Below, piece after piece: positions 44,197-56,084 of a DNA stretch of 64,000 nucleotides. The notes under the pieces are model-generated. The model saw only the letters and a list, made by a program, of their open reading frames with translations, searched no databases and was not told where the DNA came from. The position numbers and the translations under genes are program-made. The DNA is from Phialocephala subalpina. Its lineage: Eukaryota; Ascomycota; Leotiomycetes; Helotiales; Mollisiaceae. The stretch lies in NCBI GenBank assembly GCA_900073065.1, contig FJOG01000058.1:33769-97768 (forward strand). Direction: 5' to 3'. Position 1 is the stretch's first letter; every line of letters begins with the position of its first letter.

Positions 44197-46424
44197 ATGA
44201 CTGACAGCGCGACAGTCATCGCGTTGATAGTCTCTCTTTTTGCGCTCTTCGTGTCTTTCCTACAGCTGATCGGTCAAATATTCGGCACAGCAGACGGCTA
44301 CCGACGCTGCAGAAGACCCTTCATCGAGCCCTAGTGCATTTTCACTAGAGGTCATTGGCTGTGGTCAGAGTTTCGGTATGAAACATTCTACACAACGCCC
44401 GAGATTCTACTCGTAGAGAACTCGGCATCGACTGGGACACCGACAGCCAACCATCTCTGGGGATTGGACTTGCCGCATTTCAATGCGCGCTCGAAACGTG
44501 TGCAACTTCGCAAAGATCCAACTTTTCTGACGGTCCACTGCAAAGAAGCCGAGAAACTACACAATCTTCCATGGAGAGAACGGCTACCACGAATATGTCA
44601 GAATCTACTCAAGGGAATCAAGCGCTATACTTGTCTGCTATTCTATTCCGGTGATGTTGAAGAGGATGAGGAAGACAGAGGAGAAACCGCCGAACTTGTT
44701 GTTTCTAGGATACAGCTGTTGAGAGAGCTCCACGACCTATATCGTGAGTACGACTTGGAAAAGAAATGTCAGTGTTTTTCTCAGGCCGACCGCAAGGAGA
44801 AGTGGGAAGTCCAGCGAAAATCCCATTCTTCTGCTCACGAGACGTCTGTCGCCGTTCGGCATCGCAGGTACTCCTAGGACCTTATTCCTCAGGGCATCAA
44901 CCAACCACTAGCAACTGCACGCGTCAGTGATGTAGTGATACTCGCACTGCCCCTTGAGATGGAATGGCGCGAGCTCAAGCCTCAAGACTCGAAAATGTAC
45001 GCCGATGGCAATGGCTACAGCATCCGCTCCTTGGATATTAAAGCAGCTGGATGGGTGCTGGCTTTCGAGAAATTCAGAGTACGTTCGTCAGGCGGACTTT
45101 CGCCAGATCCAGAGACCACAGGGCATCCTCTTTATATCCCTAGCTCCATAGTAGACGCCATGGCCTGTGGTGTGCTATCTGCTTGCCCAAGGTTGGTACG
45201 AAGACGAATCGAGACGAATGATCCAGCGAACGAGAAGTCAACCGCGAAGTCTGAACAGAGTGCTGAACCGAGTCGCTTCATCTTGATTGACAAAGAATGC
45301 ATAGTTCGCGTTAAAATCCCATTGGGCTTCCTTAACGTGCCTAATACGATATGGGGCGGTGGTAGTGACCTGGTAAGTCCCACCTTCTCGGAGCAATATT
45401 TTCTCTATTGCGCTGTCTTGCGAGTCTTGAAACATTCAATTACTCCTGCCAATGTCCCGCTACTCCTGGAACTCTCTCAAATGTCCGAAAGAAGCATACT
45501 AATTCCGAGATTTTGGGAAACAGGGTCTCCCTGCAATTGCACCCGAACGCCGACTTGGGGCTTGGTTAAGACCATGGCGACGAACCGCGTTCAACGATCT
45601 GATCTTCCTAATTACGCCATTCCTGCCAGTCGATGGTGTGCCTCCGATCAGAGCGCTGTTCAACGGATTCTGCGGCATGCAGGCCATGAGTGTTTTCAAC
45701 TACTTCGAAGCTCGTACGACTCTGATCATGCGCATTGAGAAGCGCTGTCAACTGCTTCTGGACTCAAAGTCTGTGTCGCAACTGGATCCCGACGAGAGAG
45801 ATCTCATAGATGTCCATGATAAACCCCAGAGTCTCGAGCGAGACCGGGGAGGAGACTTCTATATGAAGACGCTCGGAAGCCCCGCAGCTGTTGGCTATGG
45901 TTGAGCCGGGGAGGGGCTCAATCAAGAAAGGTGACTTGACTTGACTTGATCAAATTTCGCAAGGAGAAGCACGACAAACGACAGATTACTTCGAAAACCT
46001 GCAAAGTTCGACAAACTTAGCTTCAAAAAGGTGCTAAATGCTCACGTTACCATGGCTGCGAAGGCTTCGATTGAGATGCGAGGAGATTGGGACAAGACCA
46101 ACGGTGGAAAACGACGAGGAATGGAGGAAACTCTATCCAGGCAAAACACCATACACGGCGCGTAGTCATCGTGCTCCCTGGGATCTTGGTGTTCGGGAAC
46201 TTTTTGCCATTTCGTGGAGGTATGTCGATTACGTTGAGAGAAGAGACTTGCATCAACATTTGCAGGGGAAGTTTGACTGCAAGCTGTCGTCGATAAAGCT
46301 CGAAGCCGTTTGGTGGCATTTGATGCTTCGCGGTGTCGTGCAGTTGATGGCTGTGAAGTTTGAGGATAGCAAAGTTGTTTTGTCGTATATTTATGGTGAT
46401 AACACGACAGTGTATTTTACATGA
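44197..46424 (+). pseudogene. Modin-like membrane-anchored fungal protein, dead
   Basis: From the ATG at 44197 the frame reads MTDSATVIALIVSLFALFVS, one membrane span, then GTADGYRRCRRPFIEP and a TAG (44332-44334) exactly where relatives have Trp. The same frame goes on with LWSEFRYETFYTTPEILLVE, until a second TAG after HRRYS (44875-44877) and continues again (VVILALPLEMEWRELKP). Near 45525 the frame shifts: PAIAPERRLGAWLRPWRRTA is one base out. The C-terminal block RPTVENDEEWRKLYPGKTPY and WDLGVRELFAISWRYVDYVE closes it at 46424. The whole resembles Podospora modin and its many fungal relatives, as I remember them; their function is poorly known. Two W-to-TAG changes fit C-to-T mutation on the opposite strand. 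Confidence 0.65.
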
Positions 46425-47400
46425 TAGCAATTTTTTGATTTCCCCTATTATCGTTGGATTGTTAGTTTGCTTTATTTCGAGGAAATTTTCCAATGCCCGT
46501 ATTATCTGGTTCGGCGTACTTCGACACCCTTATTTGGGTATTTGGGCACCCTAACGTGGTCGTATTTACTTTCGATTTTGAGGTTGAAGTATGACCCAAA
46601 TGTCAGGAAGTCGACACTTACTAAATCCGGGTCAAGCATTTGTACTACGGATCACGATAAACGGGAGCCTCTACCTAGGACCTCGTTCTACAGAAAGCTC
46701 AGTCGCTTATTAGTCTTACGCACATTGGAAATGAGACATGGCTCAGCTGTACTTTCTCCTGCCATGTCAAATAATCGATCTGATTTCATGCTCTATTTGG
46801 AGACCAAACTAGATAAATGGAGAATTTGCAAGGTATTCAACCCCCACTATCTACAAAAGATCAGGAATTGCTAATTATCGGTGCTGTGCCTAATCCGAAA
46901 TTCTCATTCGAAACTTCTGAATGTTTCCCCGGAGTGAGCGCTGTACCTCCGTACTCGAAGCTTAGCGGAACGATCTATCCTAGGTCGCAGCTAAGCTTTT
47001 AACCCACGTTCTCCCTTTCCCCGCATCGGGTATATAGATCCTCAAAGAAATCATCATCGATCTGCGGAATTTTAGTGTTTCTCAACGTGGGCATCTTTGT
47101 AACTCGCTGCTTTGAATCCCGAACTACGTTCGTTCGGGAGGAATTATCCCGTTCGACTAGGTTTACTTGGAGTGTTTCTTGACTCTCGCCTCTATTCTTC
47201 CTACTCATGACATAAACTCTGGCAAAAATGGGGGCACTACCAGATTAAATGCTTCATCCCCTTTCAGTCTCACTGGAGGATCATGGTAAGCTAATCATTC
47301 CCCCGCATACCCCTCCATCCCCAAATTTCCGCCAAGTAAATAAAAGGACATCCATCTTGTTTCTGCGACATCATATCACAAATATTCGCTTTAAATCATT
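46425..47400. other. Intergenic, no gene seen
   Basis: About 1 kb upstream of the sugar porter. A 135-codon forward frame (46467-46874) lacks any recognisable content. The last 100 bp contain the probable 5' leader (AAATATTCGCTTTAAATC) of the porter. Confidence 0.45.
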
Positions 47401-49522
47401 ATGAAGCCTGGATTGTATCAGTGGTTGATCGGTTGCTTTGCAGCGCTGGGATCATTTCTTTTCGGATTCGATCTTGGAGTTATTGCTGAGGTTGTAGCTT
47501 CTGATTCATTCAAGGCTTTGTTTTTGCAGAAAGATGCCGACTCGAGGTCTGGGACTGTGGTGGCCCTGTTTACAGGTGGCTGTTTCGTAGGAGGTAAGAT
47601 ATCTCTGCCCATTGTAACACTTCGCTCTCAGTCTTCCATCTAAATATTAGCGGCATGCTAGATGACTGACGTAAATTTTTAGCTCTCGGAGCAGGCTTCT
47701 CGGATAGACTTGGTCGAAGAGGGACAATACTTATGGCGTGTTGTATCTTCGTCGTTGGTGGTGTTATTCAGACTGCTGGAGTGGCTATTGCTATGCTATA
47801 TGTAGGCAGACTCATTGCCGGTATTGGAGTCGGTTTTCTGACTGTGAGTGGGATAATCTCCTCTCATCAAGTTTGAATTAACTCGAAGGCAGATGATCAT
47901 TCCCATCTACCAAGCAGAGATCTCCCATCGCAAACTCAGGGGTAGAGTCACTAGTCTACAGCAACTCTTCAATGCTCTTGGTCAGATCTTCGCTACATGG
48001 ACGGGATACGGATGCTACATGACTTGGACAGGAACTGGGGATAGCCGCGAATGGAGGATACCTCTCGCAATTCAGATCATCCCGGCACTCTTCCTCGGGG
48101 GCTTGGTCTATCTGTTCCCTGAATCTCCACGATGTATGCGTTGGGCGAGAACCCATGTCCTATTTTGTACTGTCTCGTGACTTTCTAACGAGAAGATGTC
48201 CCACTTTCCCCTGAAACAGTATTTATCGAGCGATTGCTGACTTCCCCGATACCTAGGGCTGTGCGATCATGATTACGCTGATCAAGGACTCAAGAATCTC
48301 GCCCAATTACACTCTCATGGCGATACAACGGATCCTTATGTCGTCGCGGAGTTCAAGCTCATTCAGGCGCAAATTGCGGTTGAGCACGCTCAGGAGTCAA
48401 AGACATATCTAGATCTTTTCAGAGGCTGGCCGAATCTCCGTCGCACGATTCTTGTGATGATGATACAAGCCGAATGCCGTAAATCATCCACATCCAAGAT
48501 CTAGACAGCTCAACAGTCACAATCTGACAAATTAAACAGAAATGACAGGTGTCTCAGCGATCCAATACTTCTCCCCCCAAATCTTCGCCCAAATCGGAAT
48601 TCCCAGTACGTGAACTTTTGCCTTTTATTTCAAGAGACGAGCTCTTCGCCAGAACTATGAACTCGGCTCCTCAGCTCCTCGACTCCCAAACCATACTTCA
48701 TATCTCATACTGATTTATCTATAGCTGGCACGACCCTCCTCCTCCAAGCCGTGAATGCCATAATAGCCTTTCTAGGCACTGCCGTATGCATCTCAATCAT
48801 CGACAAAGTAGGCCGCCGACCCATGGAAATCTGGGGCGCTGGAATAATGTGCATAACATTCATCATCAACGCCTCCCTCATCAAGATCTATCCCGCGACC
48901 TCCACCAACACTGGAGCACATTGGTCGTTCATCACCATGACATGGGTTTTCAACTTCGTGTTCTTCATCACGAGCGGTCCCCTTTCCTGGGCAATCCCAG
49001 CTGAGCTTTTCGGCACAGCGCTTCGCACGAAAGGTGTCTCATGGGGAGCGATGACGAGCTTTGCATTTAATACCAGTATGTATAAATCCCGCCCTGATTC
49101 TACCAGATTGTAGGAAATTGAGCTTCCGAAGAGTTCGGCTCCTCGACTCCTCAGTATCCTTTGAAACTACTTATTAACTTCTTGTAGTGATTGGACAGGT
49201 TACTCCAATTGCAATTACGGCGATTGGTTGGCGATTCTATGTCATTTTTATTATTTGTAATGCGGTGAATGGGGTGTTTTTCTGGGCATTCTTGCCGGAG
49301 ACTAAAGGGTTGAATTTGGAGGATATGGATGAGTTGTTTCGTGACTCTCCAACTTTTGTCCCCGGCTCCAAGTGGCAACCTAGCTCGCATATTGATGCTG
49401 ATGCTGAGACTATAGCGGAGCAGGAGGCGAGATTGGGGTTAGGGAATGGGAAGGCTGGTTGGGATGAAAGCATGCAGATAAGTGAGCATGATGAAAATGG
49501 TAAGGGTGGGGATTTGGATTAA
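47401..49522 (+). CDS. MFS sugar porter (hexose-transporter type)
   Basis: About seven exons. TM1 region YQWLIGCFAALGSFLFGFDL includes the GFDxG-type motif. Then LGAGFSDRLGRRGTILMAC (the D/N-R-x-GRR motif A), LYVGRLIAGIGVGFL, IPIYQAEISHRKLRGRVTSL (the PxYxxE-x-R motif), and PESPRW rebuilt across an intron with LCDHDYADQGLKNLAQ. The second half has SAIQYFSPQIFAQIG, KVGRRPMEIWGAGIM (second GRR), SGPLSWAIPAELFGTALRTK and PETKGLNLEDMDELF. The C-terminus is a long acidic tail. No lesion. A plasma-membrane hexose, quinate or galacturonate importer is expected; the sugar cannot be told. Two of its introns (48606-48724 and 49076-49187) are of the introner type. Confidence 0.88.
48606..48724 (+). mobile_element. 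Introner-like element, copy C (diverged, tentative)
   Basis: A 119-nt intron starting GTACGTGAAC and ending TCTATAG. The centre contains GACGAGCTCTTCG and CTCGGCTCCTCAGCTCCTCG, the same vocabulary as the other copies, but the ends do not align closely. It may be an older member or chance similarity. Confidence 0.5.
49076..49187 (+). mobile_element. Introner-like element, copy B (intron of sugar porter)
   Basis: A 112-nt intron, GTATGTATAAATCCCGCCCT at the 5' end and TATTAACTTCTTGTAG at the 3' end, matching copy A along its full length without gaps (91 of 112 by hand). It lies inside a Met codon (A, then TG) in NTMIGQ. The central stem is eroded by C-to-T and G-to-A changes relative to copy A. 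Confidence 0.9.
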
Positions 49523-50067
49523 GTTTGGTTATTTTGAAGAATTCTGAGACTGTTGATAGAGAGAGCTTAGAGGTAGGAGTTGGGCTGGGTTATGAACACA
49601 GAAAGCCACCTACTTCTCCTGGTAAATGTTGCTGGTAGAGAATCTTATACTCGAGCGCTTTGGCTGCAATTTTCATAGTATCTTCGAGCAAAATGTTTTT
49701 GGCAAGGCCTGTTTGCCAATGTCTCCGTCTTCGCCCTTGGTTCTCTCACCTTCCTCTTCCCGAGCTGGCTGCCTTGATTATCTCGGTGGAGTGTCTCGCA
49801 CGCTGTCCTTGTATCAGTAAGGGTCTGTCTGCGACGTGCGTGGAGTGAGTGCCGTGTTAATAAGTTGATGTTAATCTAGACAGCGCATTTCTCGAGCGAT
49901 CTTTGTGCGGATCGTGCCCAGAAGTTTTCTATGAGAATGATAGTACTGGTCTGGGAAAGATTCAATTTGCTAACACTACCACTACGGACATGAGTTTGTA
50001 CGTATAAAACAAGCCTGCCTTCTCGGAATCGCGTTTCCAATCGAATTTCATAATAACAGTTTAATGT
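49523..50067. other. Intergenic between convergent porters
   Basis: About 545 bp between the intact and the decayed sugar porter, which are tail to tail. Nothing recognisable. Confidence 0.5.
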
Positions 50068-52040
50068 TCACCGAGTTACCCATAATTGTAAACATCTAAC
50101 CTTCAGCTTTGCCTTTGAAAATCCTTCGTCAGTATCAGGAGTAGCTTGATGAAGAATGTCCGAGTCATTGCGTGTATTTCTGAACACGTCATCGGCCCAT
50201 AATAAGTCGATTTCTTCAAGCGTAAAATCTTTTGCTAAAATTGAAAAAGGCACTAAGTCAGCTCAAGTTTCAACGATACTGTCTCAATGTCTCGTATCTG
50301 TCATACTTACTTTCGACGACGAATATCTACGATAAGGCTGTTATGACACCTCTACCAAGACAGAACCAGATGTAAATGAGAGCGCCGACTTTGGGATTGC
50401 TGGCAGCCTGTCCGCCAAAGTAAACGGCTAGGAAGGCTACGAACCAAAAGACCAGGTTCGAGCCGGCCTGTACTTGACTTCTATACTGGAGAGGAAGGAT
50501 CTCAACGGCGTATAGAAATGCTAAAAAGTTCGTGAATAACCATTAATCCTACATCGTACTGAGGAAAAGGAGAATAGAACGTACCTAACCAAATCCAGCT
50601 GGCGCCATTGATAATATTGAAAAGGATAAGTACTACCACAGAACCCCACTGAGTGCTCTTCGAAGGATTCTTGTTGTTTGCGAGTCCAGTATAAATGCAC
50701 ATGAGTGTAGTGAGAGCCTTGAAAAGCGAAGTTGGTCAGTACTTTATACTCTTCTACGGGTCTGCTTCCTGTCAGACATACCGTTCCGCCCCAGCAAAGC
50801 ATCAAGCGTCTTCCAATCAGGGGTAGAATAACAAAACTGAGAGCCATTCCGATGGGTATGGCGGTATTGATAGCAGCCAGCGCTAAAGTTACCTGATCTC
50901 CCTGAATTCCAACGCCTTGGAGCAGAGCCTGTCCGTAAAATGTGATCAATTGGGCTCCGAAAAAGGGGCCTGCGATATTGATGAGGATAGAGATCCTAAG
51001 ATGTACGGGTCGTTAGCAAGATGACGAAAAAGCAAAAGTACACGAGCAAAAGGAAGCTAACCAGATGCGTCGCAAGTTCTTGGTTGGACTACCGTCACCT
51101 GTGAAAAGAACCTTCAGAGTCAGTCGCTTCGTCTGCTCACGCTCTAGCGCGATGGAGGTCAGGATGTCCCCTTTGACTTGGATGAAGCGTCCATCTGTCT
51201 CGTCACAATCGATCGGGCGTTTTATGGCGTTGTCAGCCTCTCCTTCCCGGCCACTGGCAAGCAACCACCTAATACAATATCAGTAATAGTCCATGAGTGG
51301 GCGTAATTGTAAGATCTACAAAGGACATGTGGGAGGGAAATGATCCAAAACATAAATGTAGGTAGATTTGTAACACACACCTCGGAGAATCAGGACAACC
51401 ATAAACCAAAATAAGACTTATGACCAGAAAAAGTGCCTGCATTGCCATGCGTCATGGTTTGGCGCCTTCAGCATAGCATAATCAAACCATGTAGCGACTG
51501 AGATACCGCCAATTCCCCAAAGCACCATGATCATCGTATCAACTGTCCGTAGTTTTCCCACAACACTGGACTCTTGCAAATATATCGGAGTGGTTGCAGC
51601 TAGGGCTGATATGAGTTAGTAAATATCTCGTCGTCGAAAAATGAGGGTATATGTATGTCCCCTTGTGAGCCACACTTACGCCCATTCGCGATACCATGAA
51701 TGACTCTTCCGACTAAAATCTGGACGGCACTATATCAAGAGTAAGTGATTAGTAGAATCTCCTCGAGAGATATGAAGAGAGAAGGCTTTAATTCACGAAT
51801 AAGCTGTGGTCTGCAGGATGACTCCGACTATTGCGATCCAGCAGCATAAAATGACTGTTCTCCGTCTTCCAAGGCGCCAACTTAAAGGAGCAACGACAGC
51901 AAGGCCAAGCACATCCCCGAGTAGAATACCGGCAGCAATGAAGGTGATGTATCTCGAGTCCGACGGATTGCCAATTGCGTCCAAGAAGGGTTGGCCAGGA
52001 CACCACCAATTACACCTTCACAGCGACAAAACAAACAGTG
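50068..52040 (-). pseudogene. MFS sugar porter, decayed
   Basis: Family text in order: VIGGVLANPS, then (one base out) DAIGNPSDSRYITFIAAGIL, LSWRLGRRRTVILCCWIAI, YLQESSVVGKLRTVDTMIMV, KAPNHDAW, then a frame change near 51445 to AMQALFLVISLILVYGCPDS, WLLASGREGEADNAIKRP, a transmembrane block FYGQALLQGVGIQGDQVTLA, GRRLMLCWGG, NIINGASWIWLG, EILPLQYRSQVQAGSNLVFW, GALIYIWFCLG, a stop (TAG at 50327-50329) and finally FTLEEIDLLWADDVFR. So there are at least two frameshifts and one nonsense codon. The pattern PESPRW is CPDSPR-WL here. It differs clearly from the neighbour at 47401-49522, so it is not a recent duplicate. The exact 5' end is unclear. Confidence 0.75.
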
Positions 52041-52911
52041 TCAGCCGGATGCCAGGAACATTCTCTTTGGGCGAGGACAGAACTCCTTATCTCTGAGACT
52101 GTCGGGACGCACACATACGCCATCGGGAACATGAGGCTGTCGCAAGGGCACAGCACAACCCCTGAGAATTTCTTGGCGTGGTATTTCAAGGCAGGACCCT
52201 GTAGAGCCTGACTATGTGCATGACAGATAAGAGCGATCCTGATCGGAACAGCATGGGAATAAATTTATTCCGTGCAAAACTCGGATGAATCACAGCTGCA
52301 AGATTGTCGATTCTATGAATCTAGGACAATAAAGTGGCTCTAGCTACATAACGTGTTATTCACGAGGCGTCTTCTGGATGTATATGAGGTGTTGCCAAGT
52401 TCGCTGGCTGGGATCCATAACGGCCATTCTGCTGTAAAGTATCGGCTTCAAGCACTCTAGAGCACTGCGGCTCTACCGAGTACCACTGCACTCGATCAGA
52501 GCCTGAGGTTTGAAACGGAATGATGACGGCCCTAGAATCTGTGCCACGGGAAGTCACTCCCGCGATGAGTTACACAGTAGAAAGGCACATCACTTATCTT
52601 AAATTTCAAGCATACCCTGTGCGACTCTATCTCTGCCATGAGAGGTCTCTCAAGCTATGACTTACAGAGTGTTGGTTGAGAACAATACTACTCAAGCGGA
52701 GTTGAATTTTCTGGAGAACACACCTCAAAACTTGGTAGACTCATCTTCTTTGACTTGCAATGTAGCTACTATCTTGCCTAATACGTCTGGTTATCGTCCA
52801 TTCTGATCTCCCGGTGGACTATCAACAAACTGAAAGCTTCCATCTCTGGTCGTGTAATGTGATGGAGCCGATTCTGGAAATACATGTATCTAAAAAAAGC
52901 ACCTTCCTCGC
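52041..52911. other. Intergenic, no gene seen
   Basis: About 870 bp upstream of the decayed porter and downstream of the decarboxylase-like gene. I see no motif-bearing frame, and no repeat with clear ends. Confidence 0.45.
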
Positions 52912-53572
52912 TCACAGCTTCCAAATACGCTCTCCTTCAGGAGCCCCAATAATCCCGGCATTGAGCGTCACTCCGTGAAGACTATAATATGCCACGAGTT
53001 GGATGACGTGCAGAGTCTGTTCCTTTCCCAATATAGCATTAGCCCGCTCCCATAGGTCCTACTCCAAAGGCTTGCCACCCTTGACCAACCGAATAGCCAA
53101 GTCGAAAGCCACGCCCTCCTTTTCACCCAGATCTGCAGGCTTCTCCCCTTGTGTGATCTTTCTCATCTGCTCTTCCGTCAATAATTCCTTGCCCACAGCG
53201 ATTCTCGAGTGTGAGTAGATAAGGAAGCCCCCAAAAGACCCAGTGTAGTGCCCCTGAGTTGCCAAGATTGCAACCTCGGTTACTGCTGGCTCCAACGCCG
53301 GGAGATTCAAGACCTCATTGTTCAAGCGCATCGTGTGTTTTGAATACTCTGGAGTATACATCATGATGGAGAGAGGCCCCAGAAGCCCGCCATCTTTTCC
53401 TTGTAAGGTGAATCTACAAATTTCTTAGTATTTGTTTGTCTCGCCAAGTGTATGCAGACACTAACGAAGATCCAAAGCCATTGCGTATCTTCTCTGTCAT
53501 ATCATTGTGGAAAACCCGCTGCTCGGGGGTCAACTTCTCTGGAGGTATTGCAGGATAGCGCGGTCCCGACAT
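52912..53572 (-). pseudogene. Carboxymuconolactone-decarboxylase-like (AhpD fold) protein with an internal stop
   Basis: The ATG at 53572 gives MSGPRYPAIPPEKLTPEQRV. After an intron (about 53413-53465) comes FTLQGKDGGLLGPLSIMMYT, then YSKHTMRLNNEVLNLPALEP and TEVAILATQGHYTGSFG, typical of fungal CMD-like proteins. The frame meets a TAG (53059-53061) after KGGKPLE, but the same frame goes on sensibly beyond it: DLWERANAILGKEQTLHVIQ and YYSLHGVTLNAGI, to the stop at 52912. A CAG-to-TAG change would explain it. Without the last 50 residues the fold would lack helices, so it is probably inactive. The family's CxxC redox pair is not seen. It is divergent from the P450 pseudogene, sharing a 375-bp region, which suggests a former joint pathway. 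Confidence 0.75.
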
Positions 53573-53946
53573 GTTGAGAAAGAGAAAAAAGTCCACATTC
53601 CCCAGAAAAGAGAAGTCAAGGCCTATTCTTACACACAAAAGGCGGGACCAAAGTTTTTCCAACGAGAGTTTACCACCCACGTTAAATCTTATCAGAAACT
53701 ATCATTAACTGTCGGCTGCTTGTCAGTCGCGGCCCGCGCACGACGGTGTTGTCCGCGTTGGCTCAACCCATCGGGTGCCGCCCATTGACCCAGGTCCGCA
53801 TCGTAAATGGGGGTTTGATAGGATGCCGTCTTCCGACAGCACACGATCCGGAAGACACAAAGACACGAAAAGAAGCAATGCCTCCTCCGAAATAGGGTTG
53901 CAAGGCCTGAATGACCCTGCTCTAGGCAATCAAAGAGTTCAAGATC

Positions 53947-55803
53947 ATGTTGCCCATGGACGCTTCCCTTCCAGTGCCCTTGTCGATAGCGCTGGTGGCT
54001 TCGTGGCTGTTGTATACCTATTTCAAGCCAAAGTCACGCTACCATCCTGGACCTACGGGATTGCCAATTATTGGAAGCCTGCTTGAAATCAATAACGAGA
54101 GACCTTGGATTACCTATGGAGAATGGGCCACGCAATACGGTGAGTCCCACGATCCATAAGACAACAAACCCATCGGTAACCAATGCTTACGATTCTCTGC
54201 AGGCGACATTGTTATGTACTGGGTGATGGGGAAGCCTGTGATCTTGCTGGGAAAGGTGGAACACGCACATAATCTAATACAGAAGCGAATGATGAATTAC
54301 GGAGACCGTCCCGAGTTAGTTGTGGCACAGGAGCTTGTTACTCAGAACGGATGGTATGTTGGCACGGCGAGAACAAAACACGACACGCATAGAAAGCAAC
54401 GGAGGATACTTGGCGAACGTCTTCGCGCGAGCACGCTGCGAGACTGGGCACACCCTGTGGAGATCCCCGAACTGCATCTCTTTCTTCAGCGTCTCACCCA
54501 ACATCCTGAGCGATTCGTTAGAATTATCAAGTGCTTCACAGTTAATGTCATGTTAAACACAACGTTTACTCACAGATCAATGCCCAGCCTAGACAATCCT
54601 CTCATCTCTCGCATCAACGAGGCTACGGATCACCAATTCACCTCACAAGTACAGAGGCGATTTTGGGTGGATTATTTACCATTCTTGAAGCATCTCCCAA
54701 CATAGCTACCCAGCATGGGCTGAAAGAAACAGGGACTCCAATGGCGAGAGGAGATGGATACGCTCTACCGCGAGCTGTGGGATGCTGCGAAAATGCGGAC
54801 TGGGGAGGACGGAGAAAGACCTCCATCTCTCGTAGAGTCCCTGCTCAAGACTTAAATGCACCAGATCACCGAAGCCGAGGGCGCAACGATTAGCGCAGCT
54901 ATGGTCGACACTGGAACGGACACACTGACTGGCACAACAGTAGTCTTGTGAGTAGAACATTATCAACAAAAACTGACGTTTCTTGGCTGATTGACGGCTA
55001 GCATGATTATCTTCATGTGCTTACCCCACACTTTGAAAAAGGCACAGGCAATAGTCGACGGAGCAGTCGGAAGAGATCGGCTGCCGAACTTTGACGACCT
55101 CGGACGAATCCCTTACATCACTGCTATGATTCGCGAAGCTTTCCGTTGGCGTACAGTCGCTCCAGTAGCGATTCCGCATGCCGTGGTTGCAGACGACGTC
55201 TACGACGGCTACTTTATTCCCAAAGGTGCAACTGTGTTTGCATTGTCGCAACATATTTACGAAGACGAGGAGCTCTATCCGGACCATGAGGAATTCAAGC
55301 CAGAAAGATTCCTAGACGATCATGGACAACTGAACACCCTGCCCCATGCTGGCTTTGGCTTGTGAGCTTGAAATCTTGCTCGCTATGAATCCGAACCTCA
55401 TCACTAATGCAGATTCTTATAGTGGAAGCCGCAAATGCCTCGGTCAGCACTTTGCTGAGCAAACTTTGTTCATTTGTAAGTTTCCGGCCTCGAACAGAGC
55501 TTGAAAGTGTGAAGTCATCACTGACAACAGTTCTGGAATTCAGTGATCTCAAGTTTCGTGTGGGCTTTCGATATAACAGCTCCTGTTGATGGCAAGGGAC
55601 AAAAGATTCCGCCAAGTTTGGACCCTATGGACTGGGGTGCTTTCATAGCCTCGTAAGTATACTTTCCTGCCGGTTCAAGTCTGCAACCTACCTGTGACTA
55701 ATTTGTTCGAAGACCGCCACCGATGGATTTTCAAGCCGTTATTACTCCACGTTCCCAAGCTGCAGTTGACGTAATTAACCGTGCAGTCGAAGGGGATAAG
55801 TAA
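53947..55803 (+). pseudogene. Cytochrome P450, inactivated by nonsense codons
   Basis: An N-terminal anchor (SIALVASWLLYTYFK) and a proline-rich hinge (YHPGPTGLPIIGSLLEI) start the protein. The middle has WITYGEWATQYGDIVMYWVM and THRKQRRILGERL. Three in-frame stops follow: TAG after FLKHLPT (54703-54705), TGA a few codons later and TAA after SLLKT (near 54853). Text around them stays readable (LQWREEMDTLYRELWDAAKM). The I-helix region reads AAMVDTGTDTLTGTTVV. The K-helix E-x-x-R is in MIREAFRWR, and the haem loop is FGLGSRKCLGQHFAEQTLF with its Cys ligand. So it once was a full E-class P450; two of the stops are W codons changed TGG to TAG and TGA. ER-membrane monooxygenase of a secondary pathway is inferred. 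Closest family group: OrdA/CYP64-like, tentative. Confidence 0.83.
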
Positions 55804-56084
55804 TTGAAATATATACTATACCCGGATCGGAGATACAAAGCTTCTTTTATACGACCGCATGGAATGGAATTCGAACTTTGGACTTCTTAGTGAAAGCAGA
55901 GAGCCGGCTCTGTCTGCGGGTGTACTTTCTCTTAATGTCTTAACTACAATTGGTGCACGTGATAAGGAGATCGTGGATCTGGGGTAGATTAGTTTCCCCC
56001 CACATAGTTCCGTCTGTGTCACAGGTTTCAGGTATATATCGTTGAACGGAATCTGTCATGAAATTTGACTATGCAGGTCAGTAT

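Noticed and set aside
46467..46874. 135-codon forward frame before the sugar porter
   Set aside because: No domain, no intron signals that extend it, composition like the surrounding spacer.
15360..52350. Short shared string AATAAAGTGGCT near 15370 and 52328
   Set aside because: Only about a dozen bases with no extension; chance is likely.
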